A DNA stretch of 11,222 nucleotides, from contig JAFMQQ010000048.1 in the NCBI GenBank assembly GCA_017354595.1, positions 1 through 11,222 on the forward strand. Direction: 5' to 3'. The notes under the pieces are model-generated. The model had not been told where the DNA came from, did not search any database, and was given only the letters and a program-made list of their open reading frames with translations. Source of the stretch: Micromonosporaceae bacterium (GTDB taxonomy: Bacteria > Actinomycetota > Actinomycetes > Mycobacteriales > Micromonosporaceae). Positions 1-7,997 of the stretch are shown here, piece after piece (position 1 is the stretch's first letter; each line of letters opens with the position of its first letter). Position numbers and translations under genes: made by a program.

Positions 1-452
1 GAGGACACCAGCGAGTCGAGCCCGGAGAGGAGCGTCTCGACCGGCAGCGGAGTACGCGTGCGGCTGGCCGGTATCACGTCGCCGTCGCGCAGGTACGGCC
101 CGGTGTCGGTGTTCGGGCGCAGGTCGAGGTACTGCTCGCCGACGGCGGAACGCTCGGCGACCACGGCGACCAGGTCGGCCGGTACCTTCACCCCACCGTC
201 CATCCGCAGGTCCGCCCGGGCCAGTCCATTGTGGAGGCGTACCGCGTTGACCGTGCCCACCGGCACCCCGCGGTAGGTGACCGGCGCGTTGGGGAACAGA
301 CCGCCCGCGGTCGCCAGGTCGGCGTGCAGCAGGTACCCGTGGCCGAGCAGGCGGTCGCCGAGGCCCACGTACCGCAGCCCGACGAAACTGACCCCGAGCA
401 GGCTGACCACCAGGAAGGCGAGCACCTGGAGTCTGGCGATCCGGCTGATCAC
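1..452 (-). CDS. mceF: MceF-type MCE-family protein, N-terminal part (truncated by window edge)
   Basis: This is the sixth MCE protein of the operon; only about 150 N-terminal residues lie in the window. The GTG start at 452 overlaps the mceE stop as GTGA, the same coupling seen at other junctions here. After a short basic leader (ISRIARLQ) comes one hydrophobic segment at residues 9-25, expected to anchor the protein in the membrane. The MCE domain follows at about residues 38-130, with the family patterns YRGVPVGTV (60-68) and SAVGEQYLDL (102-111). Mce proteins form the envelope-spanning substrate conduit of a lipid importer. The helical C-terminal domain is off-window. The F assignment rests on position after the lipoprotein MceE and on the domain match; the remaining C-terminus would settle it. 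Confidence 0.9.
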   Translation of the reverse strand, partial: MISRIARLQVLAFLVVSLLGVSFVGLRYVGLGDRLLGHGYLLHADLATAGGLFPNAPVTYRGVPVGTVNAVRLHNGLARADLRMDGGVKVPADLVAVVAERSAVGEQYLDLRPNTDTGPYLRDGDVIPASRTRTPLPVETLLSGLDSLVS

Positions 453-1633
453 GACGGGCACCTACCAAGCAGGAAGTCCAGCAGCGGGCAGTCGCTGGGC
501 GGCACGGCGGTTGGTGGCCCGGCACCGGGTGCCGGGCTGGCCGAGGGCGCCGGGCCGGGGAGAACGCCCCCATCTCCCAACAGCCCCGGCGCCCCCGGCG
601 TGGCCCGGCCGGCCGGCGGCTTCGATGCCGGTACCGGGCCTGCGGCGACCAGGTTGCCCAGGATCGCCGCGCCATTAAGGTCGAGCGTGACGTGCAGGTT
701 GACCGCGTTGCCGTGGATCGCGCCGGTGACGTTGGGCGGGAACGGGTAGGTGAGCAGGAACTCCAGCGCTTTGGGCAGGTCGGCGCCGGCCCGTACCAGT
801 TGGGTCAGCAGCGGGCGCAGCGCCGCCAGGCTGGCCAGGGTCGCGTCCCGGCTGCCGTTCACCACCCGGGTGCCCACTGTGGAGAGTCGGGAGAGCGCGG
901 TCAGCGCGCCGGTGAGCTGCTCCCGCTGCTCGGCCAGGGTCGACAGCCCCGGCTGCAGCGCGGTCAGCGCGCCATCCAGGGTTCCCCGCTGCCGGGCCAG
1001 GTGTGCCGAGAGGCCGTCCAGCGCGTCGATCGCCCGCACGATCTGCGCTCGCTGGCTGTCCAGCCCAGCCAGGAACGTGTCCAGCTGGTGCAACAGGTCG
1101 TCCACTGTGGACTCCCGGCCGCGCAGCGCCGCGCTCAACTCATCATTGATCGTCTTGAGCTGGCTCAGTCCCCCACCGCCGAGCAGCAGCCCGAAGGCGG
1201 CGAGCACCTCCTCCACCTCGACCGTGCGACCGGTGCGGGAGACCGGGATCAGCGCGCCGTCGGCGAGCGTACCGGTGGCCGGCACACCGGCCGGTGCGGC
1301 CAGCGCGACGAACTTCTCCCCGAGCAGGCTGGTCTGCCGGATCTCGGCGACCGCGTTGGCCGGCAGCCGTACCCCGCGCTCGATCCGCAGCCGCACCCGG
1401 GCCGTCCAGCCAACTAGCCGGATCGCCTCCACGGCACCGACGGTCACGTCGTTCACCTTCACCGCCGCCGCCGGTACCAGGTCCAGCACGTCGGTGAAGT
1501 CCGCGCTGACGTGGTACGCCGCCCCACCCGCCGCGCCGCCGGGCAGCGTACAGCCGCCGAGCGCGAGGCCCGCCACCAGCAGCACCGCAATCCACCTCAT
1601 GGCCGCTGGCCCGCTAAACGCGTGCGATTTCAT
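449..1633 (-). CDS. mceE: MceE-type lipoprotein (LprN-like) of the Mce lipid importer
   Basis: A 394-residue MCE protein. The ATG overlaps the mceD stop (ATGA). A signal peptide with the lipobox-like end LALGGC places the lipid-modified cysteine at Cys28, so the protein should be a membrane-anchored lipoprotein, which is the hallmark of MceE. A second ATG at codon 12 is possible and keeps the signal peptide. The MCE domain spans about residues 39-133 (TSLLGEKFVAL at 101-111). A long helical region follows (about 140-290), then the conserved-looking FLLTYPFPPN (292-301). The C-terminal tail (about 333-380) is rich in Pro, Ala and Gly and ends with Cys382 and Cys392. In this family MceE contributes to the substrate tunnel with MceA-D and F. 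Its stop overlaps the mceF GTG start. Confidence 0.94.
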   Translation of the reverse strand: MKSHAFSGPAAMRWIAVLLVAGLALGGCTLPGGAAGGAAYHVSADFTDVLDLVPAAAVKVNDVTVGAVEAIRLVGWTARVRLRIERGVRLPANAVAEIRQTSLLGEKFVALAAPAGVPATGTLADGALIPVSRTGRTVEVEEVLAAFGLLLGGGGLSQLKTINDELSAALRGRESTVDDLLHQLDTFLAGLDSQRAQIVRAIDALDGLSAHLARQRGTLDGALTALQPGLSTLAEQREQLTGALTALSRLSTVGTRVVNGSRDATLASLAALRPLLTQLVRAGADLPKALEFLLTYPFPPNVTGAIHGNAVNLHVTLDLNGAAILGNLVAAGPVPASKPPAGRATPGAPGLLGDGGVLPGPAPSASPAPGAGPPTAVPPSDCPLLDFLLGRCPS

Positions 1634-2862
1634 GACGGGAGGATCCCGTTCAGGGTGCGGTCGATGGCACCGGAGAGGTCGCCCGGCACACCCGGCGCGC
1701 CAGGCGTGGGACCTTGGCCGGATGTGCCGGGCGCGCTGCCGCCCGAGGTGGAGGAGCTTGCAGGCGGCAGCCCGAGGAGTTTGCGGAGCTGGTCCGGCAG
1801 GGGCAGATGCGACGCATTCAGCGTCTGCGCCAGCGCCACGCACTCCTTCGGTATCTGTGTCGCGGGTACCAGCCCGGCCAGCAGCGAGCACACGTAGGTG
1901 GCCGGGTCGTAGGGACCCATGACGTCGTCTCGGGTGTCGAGCGTTCCGGAACGCCCGTTGTAGGCGAGGTTCAGGTTGGACAGGGCCAGCGGCGCGGTGT
2001 CCAGCACCGTGATGATCGCCTGCTGCTGGCGGACCAGCGCGGCGGAGACCTGGCTGAGAGTGTCCACATTGGAGACCAGCTGCGCCCGGTTGTCCCGGAC
2101 GAACCCGGCCACCTGCGCCAGCGCGGTGGCAAGCGAGCGCAGCGCCGCGGCCAGCTCCGCCCGCTCGCCGGCCAGCTGCTCCCCGACCGCGGCCAGCCGG
2201 GTGTTCAGCTCGCCGACCGCCTGGTCGCTCTCGGCTAGCGCGGTGACGAAGTCCTGCAGGTCGGTGACGGTACCGAACAGGTCGTCCCGGCCATTGTCCA
2301 GAGTGGAGAGTACCTTGGCCAGCCCGTCCAGCGTGCCGGCCAGGTTGGCTCCGTTGCCAGCCAGGTTCTGCGCCCCGGTGTCGATCAGATCGGAGAGCGC
2401 GCCGCCCGCGTTGGCGCCCTGCGGCCCGAGCGCCTGGTTGAACCGGTCCAGCGCCCGGTACACGTCGTCCAGCTCCAGCGGCACCGCCGTCCGCGAGGTG
2501 GGCAGGTCGGCGCCGTCGGCCAGCCTCGGCCCACCGGTGTACGCCGGGATCAGCTGCACGTACCGGTCGCTGACCACGCTCGGCGGGACGATGACCGCGC
2601 TCGCCCCCGCCGGGATGGCGTACCGGTCGGCGTAGCGCATCTCGACCCGCACCGTGGCACCCTCCGGGTGCACCGCGACCACAGTGCCGATACGCACCCC
2701 GAGCACCCGCACGTCGGATCCGGCGTGGACGCCTACGGTGGCGGTGAAGTGGGCGACCAGCGTGCGCGTCGGTACCCGGGAGTGAAGGACCGCGAGCGCC
2801 GCCACCGCGACCAGCGCCACGGCCGCGCCCACCGCGGCGATCCGCCGCCACCGCCGGCTCAC
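1630..2862 (-). CDS. mceD: MceD-type MCE-family protein
   Basis: A 410-residue MCE protein. I place the start at the GTG overlapping the mceC stop (GTGA), giving VSRRWRRIAAVGAA; an upstream extension to 2919 would run deep into mceC. A basic leader and one membrane segment (about 7-26) are followed by the MCE domain (about 34-125), including VRVLGVRIGTV (51-61) and VVSDRYVQL (96-104). A long helical domain rich in Leu, Ala and Gln spans about 130-300. YNGRSGTLDTRDD (301-313) and CSLLAGLVP (325-333) resemble the C-terminal part of the Mce fold. The tail (about 368-396) is low-complexity Ser/Gly/Pro. The letter D comes from order in the operon. The gene is translationally coupled on both sides. 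Confidence 0.93.
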   Translation of the reverse strand: MSRRWRRIAAVGAAVALVAVAALAVLHSRVPTRTLVAHFTATVGVHAGSDVRVLGVRIGTVVAVHPEGATVRVEMRYADRYAIPAGASAVIVPPSVVSDRYVQLIPAYTGGPRLADGADLPTSRTAVPLELDDVYRALDRFNQALGPQGANAGGALSDLIDTGAQNLAGNGANLAGTLDGLAKVLSTLDNGRDDLFGTVTDLQDFVTALAESDQAVGELNTRLAAVGEQLAGERAELAAALRSLATALAQVAGFVRDNRAQLVSNVDTLSQVSAALVRQQQAIITVLDTAPLALSNLNLAYNGRSGTLDTRDDVMGPYDPATYVCSLLAGLVPATQIPKECVALAQTLNASHLPLPDQLRKLLGLPPASSSTSGGSAPGTSGQGPTPGAPGVPGDLSGAIDRTLNGILPS

Positions 2863-3842
2863 GACCCGCTCCTCGGGACATAGGGCTGCAGCAGCCCGTC
2901 GATGTACGAGTCGAACCACCGCCCGTTGCCCAGCACGTTGGTGAACGCGGTGATGAACGGTGCCATCGTGGCGATGGTGCGCTCGAGGTTGGAACTGTTG
3001 CGCCGCAACACATCCAGCACCCGCTGCAGCTGCGCCAGCGCGCCTGCCAGCCGGGTGCGGTCCTCGCGCACCAACCCGGTCAGCTGGGTGGCCAGGTCGT
3101 CGGTGGTGACCAGCAGCTGGTGGATCGCGTCCCGCCGGGCGCTCACCTCGGCCAGCAGCAGGTCCCCATCGGCGACCAGCCGGCGCAACTGGTCGTCCCG
3201 GGCCGCGAGTACGCCGGCCACGTCGTGCGCGTGCGACAGCAGCTCGCGCAGTTCGGCGTCGCGGGAGGCGACCGAGGTCGACAGCTTGGCGAGTCCCTGC
3301 AACGAGGTGCTGACGCTCGTCGATGTATTCGCGAACGTCCGGGTCAGCGCCCGGAACGCCTGCGCCAGCTGGTCGGTGTCGATCTGTTGCAGGGTGTCGG
3401 CCAGCCCGTTGACCGCCTGTACCACGTCCAGCGGGGATGCCGTGTGCGACAACGGGATCTGCTCACCCGGGCGCAACCGGTCCGGGCCGGCCGGGGCCAG
3501 CCCGAGGTACTTCTGCCCCAGCACGGTCTTGATCCGGATGGTGGCCTCGGTGTCCCGGCCGAGGCGCACGTCGCCATCGGTCACCCGGAAGCTCACCCGC
3601 ACGTAGGTCGACCCTCCACTCTGGACAAGGTCGACTCCGGTGACCGAACCGACCTTCACGCCGGCCACCCGTACCTCGTTGCCCGGCACCAGCCCGCTGG
3701 CGTCCCGGAACGCCGCCCGGTAGCCGTCGCCGCCCAGCAGCGGCAGGTGGTCGATGTTGAACGCGACGACCAGCAGGCCGGCGAGTACCGCCAGGCCGAC
3801 AGCACCGACGAGGACCGGATTGCGTTCCCGGATCGGCTTCAT
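2859..3842 (-). CDS. mceC: MceC-type MCE-family protein
   Basis: A 327-residue MCE protein starting at an ATG that shares one base with the mceB stop (TGATG). MKPIRERNPVLVGAVG gives a short basic leader and a membrane segment at about 9-28. The MCE domain covers about 40-132, with VRVAGVKVGSVTG (57-69) and TVLGQKYLGL (106-115). The helical domain (about 135-300) has many Leu/Ala/Arg heptad-like stretches. NGRWFDSYIDG (306-316) is a typical MceB/C-like end. Unlike MceA, D and E it lacks a Pro-rich tail, so it is compact for this subfamily. It should act as a subunit of the envelope-spanning Mce assembly. Its stop overlaps the mceD start. Confidence 0.93.
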   Translation of the reverse strand: MKPIRERNPVLVGAVGLAVLAGLLVVAFNIDHLPLLGGDGYRAAFRDASGLVPGNEVRVAGVKVGSVTGVDLVQSGGSTYVRVSFRVTDGDVRLGRDTEATIRIKTVLGQKYLGLAPAGPDRLRPGEQIPLSHTASPLDVVQAVNGLADTLQQIDTDQLAQAFRALTRTFANTSTSVSTSLQGLAKLSTSVASRDAELRELLSHAHDVAGVLAARDDQLRRLVADGDLLLAEVSARRDAIHQLLVTTDDLATQLTGLVREDRTRLAGALAQLQRVLDVLRRNSSNLERTIATMAPFITAFTNVLGNGRWFDSYIDGLLQPYVPRSGS

Positions 3843-4882
3843 CAGCACCTCGCCTGCGGGGAGCTGAAGGTGGCCGGGTTCACCGCTCCGGCGCCGGGTA
3901 CCGCCACCCGGCCGTCGAAGTCGCAGAGGAAGAAGTTGAACCACGGGCCGCTGCTGGCGGTACGGGTCAGCGCCTGGTACCGGCCGGGCAACCGGGCCAG
4001 TGTTCCCTCGATGACATCGCTGTTGCCGGCCAGGATGCCGGCGAGGCTGGTCAGCTGGGTGAGGTCGGTGGCCAGGTCCGGCCGGGCGTCACGGAGCAGG
4101 CCGGCGGTGGCACTGGTCAGGTCGCTCAGGTTGGTGACCGCGCCACCGATCGCGGTCCGGTCGGCGGCTAGCCCGGAGACCAGCTGCTGCAACGAGTCGA
4201 TCACACCGGCCAGCTCGTCCCGCCGGTTGTCCAGAGTGGACAGTACCGTGTTGAGGTTGTCGATCACCCGGGCGATCACCTGGTCCCGGCCGGCCAGCGC
4301 GCTGGTCAGCGACGCCGTGTGCGCGAGCAGGTCGGCGATGGTACCGCCGTCGCCCTGCAGCACCTGCACGATCTCGAAGGACAGGTCGTTGACCTGCTGC
4401 GGGGAGAGCGCGGTGAACAGTGGCCGGAAACCCTGGAACAGCTCGGTCAGGTCCAGCGCGGGTGCGGTCTGGGCGAGCGGGATGAGCGCACCTGGGCGCA
4501 GCGCCCGGCTCGGCCCCGCGGTGCCGGGACCCTCGGAGAGCGCCAGGTACCGCTGCCCGACCAGGTTGCGGTACCGGACGGCGACCTGGACGCTGGCCGG
4601 CACCGGTACCGCACTGTCCACAGTGAACGACAGCTCGGCGAGGGTGTTCTGCACCACCCGGATCCCGGTCACCCGGCCGACCCGGACGCCGGCGATGCGT
4701 ACGTCGTCGCCGGGCAGCACCCCGGTGACATCGGTGAACCGGGCCCGGTAGGTGGTACCCCCGCCCAGCGCGAAGGCGCCGAGTTGCTGGGCGAGCAGCC
4801 CGGTCAGCAACAGCGTCACCACCCCGAAGGCGATCAGCTTGACCACCTCGCCGGTGACCCGGTGCGCATGCAACGCACTCAC
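3842..4882 (-). CDS. mceB: MceB-type MCE-family protein
   Basis: A 346-residue MCE protein. I choose the GTG at 4882 (VSALHAHRVTGEVVKLIAF) because a G-rich stretch (4891-4896) lies 8 nt upstream; an in-frame GTG at 4906 would add eight Gly/Arg/Val/Ala-type residues and consume that site. A membrane segment lies at about 14-34. The MCE domain (about 44-138) shows VRIAGVRVGRVTG (61-73) and NLVGQRYLAL (106-115). A helical domain follows (about 145-300). SGPWFNFFLCDFDG (311-324) is the conserved Mce C-terminal signature, and the protein ends in Cys. The gap to mceA is 121 nt and contains a palindromic element, so this gene is not directly coupled to mceA. Confidence 0.92.
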   Translation of the reverse strand: MSALHAHRVTGEVVKLIAFGVVTLLLTGLLAQQLGAFALGGGTTYRARFTDVTGVLPGDDVRIAGVRVGRVTGIRVVQNTLAELSFTVDSAVPVPASVQVAVRYRNLVGQRYLALSEGPGTAGPSRALRPGALIPLAQTAPALDLTELFQGFRPLFTALSPQQVNDLSFEIVQVLQGDGGTIADLLAHTASLTSALAGRDQVIARVIDNLNTVLSTLDNRRDELAGVIDSLQQLVSGLAADRTAIGGAVTNLSDLTSATAGLLRDARPDLATDLTQLTSLAGILAGNSDVIEGTLARLPGRYQALTRTASSGPWFNFFLCDFDGRVAVPGAGAVNPATFSSPQARC

Positions 4883-4907
4883 CGCCGCCACCCCCCGCCC
4901 GCCCACC

Positions 4908-4971
4908 GGCGCAACTTCATTGAAGTTGGGGTTATGGCGGAGCCATTAGCCCCAACTTCAATGAAGTTGTG
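4908..4971. repeat. 64-nt palindromic intergenic element, copy A
   Basis: This AT-richer island between mceA and mceB folds into one long hairpin. The 20-nt arms 4912-4931 and 4950-4969 pair perfectly; an inner stem ATGGC/GCCAT closes on the loop GGA (4939-4941). Each arm is itself a small palindrome, CAACTTCA-T-TGAAGTTG on the left and the same with a central A on the right. The 5-bp direct repeat CCACC flanks it exactly (4903-4907 and 4972-4976), like a target-site duplication. A second copy lies at 7920-7983. There is no T-tract after the stem on either strand, so it is not a standard intrinsic terminator. Confidence 0.85.
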
Positions 4972-5003
4972 CCACCCAGGCAGCCACCCGGCCCGCACCC
5001 CGG

Positions 5004-6341
5004 TCATGACGCGTTCACCACCGTGCCGCGCAGCAGCGGACCCCAGAGCAGGTCGGCCAGGTCCGGTACCTGCGCCGGGTCGGTACCCGTCGCCGCACCC
5101 ACCAACGGCTTGACCAGAGCCTGCTCCTCGGCGGTGCCGGCGTACCCCATCGGCGCCGCCAGGCCCGCCGGGGCGGCCAGCCCGACCGGGGCGGCCAGCC
5201 CGACCGGGAGCTTCGCCGAGACCCGCTGCCCGCCGTGGTCGTACCCGTCCGCGACCGGTACCTCCGGCGCCGGTACCCGCGGGGCGGGCAGGCCGCGGCA
5301 GTCCGGCCCGTCCGCCGCCGCGTACGCCGGCTCGTCCCGGCCCGACTGGTACGCACCGTTGTTCATGGTGATCTCCAGGGTGATGTGCAGCCGGCCGGTC
5401 GCGAACGCCTGCTCCGCCTGCGGTTGCAGGGCCACCGCGCCGCGCAGCAGGCACGGGTACTCCGGCGCGTAGGTCGCCAGCAACTCCAGCACCGGCGCGG
5501 TCACCTGGCCGAGCTGGATGATCCGGTCCCCGTACCGGTCCAGGAAGTCCGTCCCGACCTGTGCCGCGTCCGTGGTATCGGCGAGGAAGGCGGCCAGCGC
5601 CTGGTGCTGGTCGGCGATCGTGGTCGCGGTCACCGAGGCGTTGCGCAGGATGGCGAGCAGGTCCGGCAGCGCACCGTCGTATGTGGACGCCACCTGCGCG
5701 AGTGCCTGTACATCGTGCTGGATATCGGGCAGGTCCTCGTTCAGCGCCCGCAGGTATCCGTCCAGAATGGACAGATCCGCACCCAGCCTGGCCCCCCGGC
5801 CGTCCAGGGCGGCGGCGAGCGCGCCGAGCGTGGCGGCCAGCCTGTCCGGCCGGATCGCGCGCAACAGCGGCAGCGCACCGTCCAGTACCCGCTCCAGCTC
5901 GACCGCGGACGAGCTGCGGTCCTGCCCGATCACCGCCCCCGGCCGCAGGTGTCCCGCGGGAGGCGGTGGCGCGCCGGCCGGGCCGCCAGGCACCGACCCG
6001 ACCGGCGCTTCGAGGGAAACGTACCGTTCGCCGAAGAGCGTCTTGGGCAGCAGTCGCGCCGTCACATCCGCCGGGATCTGGTCCAGCGTCGCCGGATCCA
6101 GCGCCAGCCGCAGCGTCGCGCCCTGCCCGTCCGAGCTGATCTGCCGCACCTCCCCCACCTGCACGCCGCGCAGCTTCACCTCGGCGCCCAGGTTGAGCTG
6201 CAGTCCGGTGTGGTCGGTGCGCAGCGTCACCCAGGCCACCGGGGCGAACGCCTTGCGGTAGCTGGCCACCGCCAGCGTCAGCGCCGCGGCCAGCAGCGCG
6301 ATGAAGGCGAGCCCGAGCAGGCGGGTCGGCAGGCGTCTCAT
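5004..6341 (-). CDS. mceA: MceA-type MCE-family protein
   Basis: The first MCE protein of the operon, 445 residues. The ATG overlaps the yrbEB stop (ATGA). A basic leader and membrane segment (about 7-26) precede the MCE domain (about 36-140), with VKLRGVQVGEVRQI (55-68) and TLFGERYVSL (101-110). A Pro/Gly/Ala insert lies at about 115-131. The helical domain spans about 145-300, followed by NNGAYQSGRDEPAY (327-340). The C-terminal tail has three degenerate hexapeptide repeats (LAAPVG type, about 379-399) and then a conserved-looking end. MceA is one of six MCE subunits expected to form the substrate channel above the YrbE permease. The A assignment comes from position directly after yrbEB. 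Confidence 0.93.
   Translation of the reverse strand: MRRLPTRLLGLAFIALLAAALTLAVASYRKAFAPVAWVTLRTDHTGLQLNLGAEVKLRGVQVGEVRQISSDGQGATLRLALDPATLDQIPADVTARLLPKTLFGERYVSLEAPVGSVPGGPAGAPPPPAGHLRPGAVIGQDRSSSAVELERVLDGALPLLRAIRPDRLAATLGALAAALDGRGARLGADLSILDGYLRALNEDLPDIQHDVQALAQVASTYDGALPDLLAILRNASVTATTIADQHQALAAFLADTTDAAQVGTDFLDRYGDRIIQLGQVTAPVLELLATYAPEYPCLLRGAVALQPQAEQAFATGRLHITLEITMNNGAYQSGRDEPAYAAADGPDCRGLPAPRVPAPEVPVADGYDHGGQRVSAKLPVGLAAPVGLAAPAGLAAPMGYAGTAEEQALVKPLVGAATGTDPAQVPDLADLLWGPLLRGTVVNAS
5155..5208 (-). repeat. 18-bp tandem repeat inside mceA
   Basis: Two identical 18-bp units (5173-5190 and 5191-5208, GCGGCCAGCCCGACCGGG on the plus strand) follow a degenerate third unit at 5155-5172. 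In the mceA frame they encode PVGLAA, PVGLAA and PAGLAA, so the array keeps the reading frame and lengthens a flexible tail. Identity at the DNA level suggests recent duplication by slippage. Confidence 0.9.
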
Positions 6342-7129
6342 CCGGCGATCCGTACCGTGGTCGTGGCTCCCCATACCGCCAGCGAGAAGAAGAAGTCGAC
6401 CACGTTGATCGAGACGATCGCCAGCCGTACCGCGCGGCCGACCGCGACGCCCACTCCGGCCGGGCCACCGGAGGCGTGGAAGCCGTAGTAGCAGTGGATG
6501 AGCACCACGAGCATGCCGAAGACCAGTGCCTTGCCAAACGACCACAGCACATCGCCCGGTGGCAGGAACAGGTGGAAGTAGTAGTCGTAGGTGCCCGGCG
6601 ACTGTCCGAAGTAGACGGTGGCGATGGTACGCGTGGCGAGGTACCCGGAGAGCAGCCCGATGACGTAGAGCGGGATCATCGCGATGAAGCCGGCGATCAT
6701 CCGGGTGGTGACCAGGAACGGCAGCGACGGCACCGCCATCACCTCCAGCGCGTCCACCTCCTCGGCGACCCTCATCGCGCCCAGTTGCGCGGTGAAGCCG
6801 CTGCCCACCGTCGCCGACAGCGCCAGCGCCGCCACGAGTGGACAGATCTCCCGGGTGTTGAAGTACGCCGAGATGAAGCCGGTGAACGCGCTGCTGCCCA
6901 GCTGGTCCAGCGCCTGGTAGCCCTGCAGCCCCACCTCGGTACCGGTGAAGAAGGTCAGTACGCAGATCACGCCGACCGTGCCGCCGAGCACCGCCAGCGC
7001 GCCGGAGCCGAAGCTCACCTCGGCGAGCAGGCGCACCACCTCCCGCCGGTACCGGCGCAGCGTGCGTGGCACCGCGGCGAACGCCTGCGCGTGGAAGGCG
7101 AGCTGGCCACCGAGGTCGTCGAGGAACAC
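6338..7129 (-). CDS. yrbEB: YrbEB, MlaE-family permease of the Mce importer
   Basis: A 263-residue integral membrane permease. GTG start at 7129 lies 3 nt after the yrbEA stop, with an AAGGGGAGC ribosome-binding site about 10 nt upstream. Hydrophobic segments lie at about 44-62, 96-112, 138-165, 198-214 and 236-255. The MlaE-family coupling motif is visible as LGAMRVAEEVDALEVMAV (116-133), where the permease is thought to contact the ATPase. HASGGPAGVGVAVGRAV (218-234) is the other conserved YrbE block. It pairs with YrbEA to form the transmembrane unit of the importer. Length is normal for the family, and the stop overlaps the mceA ATG. Confidence 0.95.
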   Translation of the reverse strand: MFLDDLGGQLAFHAQAFAAVPRTLRRYRREVVRLLAEVSFGSGALAVLGGTVGVICVLTFFTGTEVGLQGYQALDQLGSSAFTGFISAYFNTREICPLVAALALSATVGSGFTAQLGAMRVAEEVDALEVMAVPSLPFLVTTRMIAGFIAMIPLYVIGLLSGYLATRTIATVYFGQSPGTYDYYFHLFLPPGDVLWSFGKALVFGMLVVLIHCYYGFHASGGPAGVGVAVGRAVRLAIVSINVVDFFFSLAVWGATTTVRIAG

Positions 7130-7132
7130 CGC

Positions 7133-7903
7133 TCAGCTCCCCTTCTGCGGTACGACCTGGAAGTAGACCGCGGTGATGAGGAAGTTGAGGGCGAACAGCA
7201 GCAGGAAGCTGAGCACCACGCTCTGGTTGACCGCGTCGCCGACGCCCTTGGGCCCGCCGCCCGCGGTCATCCCCTTGTACGAGGCGATCAGCGCCGCGGC
7301 CGCACCGAAGAGCAGCGCCTTGACCTCCCCGGCGACCAGATCCGCGGGTTGGCCCAGCGCCTGGAAGCTGGCCAGGTACGCGCCCGGCGTGCCGTGTTGC
7401 AGCACCACGTTGAAGAAGTAGCCACCGGCCACCCCGACCACGCTGACCAGCCCGTTGAGCAGTACCGCCACCAGCATGGTGGCGATCACCCGCGGCACCA
7501 CGAGACGCTGCACCACGTCGATGCCGAGCGCCTCCATCGCCTCCAGCTCCTCCCGGATCTTCCGGGCGCCCAGGTCGGCGCAGATCGCCGAGCCGCCCGC
7601 CCCGGCGATGATCAGCGCGGTGACGATCGGCCCCGCCTCGCGTACCACCGCCAGTACCGAGGCCGCGCCAGTGAAGGACTGCGCGCCGAGCTGGCGTACC
7701 AGCGAACCCAGTTGCAGCGCGATCACCGCGCCGAACGGGATGGAGACCAGCGCCGCCGGCAGGATCGAGACCGAGCTGACGAACCAGGCCTGCTGCACCG
7801 TCTCCCGGATCTGGAACGGCCGGCGCGGCACCGCCCGCAGCGTGTCCACAGTGAACCCGACGAAGCCGCCGACGCCGCGCAGGACCGCGGTGGGCCCGGT
7901 CAC
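7133..7903 (-). CDS. yrbEA: YrbEA, MlaE-family permease of the Mce importer
   Basis: A 256-residue permease partner of YrbEB. I choose GTG 7903 (VTGPTAVLRGVGG), preceded by GGGGGTGGCGGC; the in-frame GTG at 7924 lies inside the palindromic element and is unlikely. Hydrophobic segments fall at about 46-64, 91-110, 136-166, 192-207 and 228-248. The MlaE coupling block is LGARKIREELEAMEALGID (111-129), and the second conserved block is GGGPKGVGDAVNQSVV (215-230). Gene order (ATPase, YrbEA, YrbEB, Mce proteins) is the standard actinobacterial arrangement where the ATPase is linked to the cluster. The 94-nt gap to the ATPase gene is mostly a palindromic repeat. Confidence 0.95.
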   Translation of the reverse strand: MTGPTAVLRGVGGFVGFTVDTLRAVPRRPFQIRETVQQAWFVSSVSILPAALVSIPFGAVIALQLGSLVRQLGAQSFTGAASVLAVVREAGPIVTALIIAGAGGSAICADLGARKIREELEAMEALGIDVVQRLVVPRVIATMLVAVLLNGLVSVVGVAGGYFFNVVLQHGTPGAYLASFQALGQPADLVAGEVKALLFGAAAALIASYKGMTAGGGPKGVGDAVNQSVVLSFLLLFALNFLITAVYFQVVPQKGS

Positions 7904-7919
7904 GCCGCCACCCCCAGCC

Positions 7920-7983
7920 TGCACAACTTCATTGAAGTTGTGGTTATCGGCTCCGCCATAACCACAACTTCAATGAAGTTGTG
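7920..7983. repeat. 64-nt palindromic intergenic element, copy B
   Basis: The second copy, between the ATPase gene and yrbEA. The 27-nt arms 7921-7947 and 7958-7984 pair perfectly, then a bulge and the stem GGC/GCC close on TCC (7952-7954). The exact 6-bp direct repeat CCAGCC flanks it (7914-7919 and 7984-7989), leaving 64 nt between repeats, the same length as copy A. The central asymmetric part matches copy A in the opposite orientation (TTATGGCGGAGCC reads on the minus strand here and on the plus strand in copy A). Over 65 nt the two differ at about six positions. Confidence 0.88.
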
Positions 7984-7997
7984 CCAGCCGCTGCCGG

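Noticed and set aside
449..3013. Very long minus-strand frame covering mceE and most of mceD
   Set aside because: Only its part from 1633 downward is real (mceE). Upstream it is a shadow of mceD with Arg/Gly-rich, non-coding-like translation.
3120..4751. Long plus-strand frame opposite mceB and mceC
   Set aside because: It is antisense to two clear MCE genes and shows the Arg/Gln/Asp-rich pattern of GC-rich shadow frames, with no recognisable domain.
4908..4971. Hairpin between mceA and mceB as an intrinsic terminator
   Set aside because: There is no T-tract after the stem on either strand, the stem is AT-rich rather than GC-rich, and the operon clearly continues. The same applies to 7920-7983.
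4911..4971. Similar peptide NFIEV...TSMKL read in frames across both palindromes
   Set aside because: The peptide similarity follows from the shared DNA palindrome. It has no ribosome binding site and no coding context.
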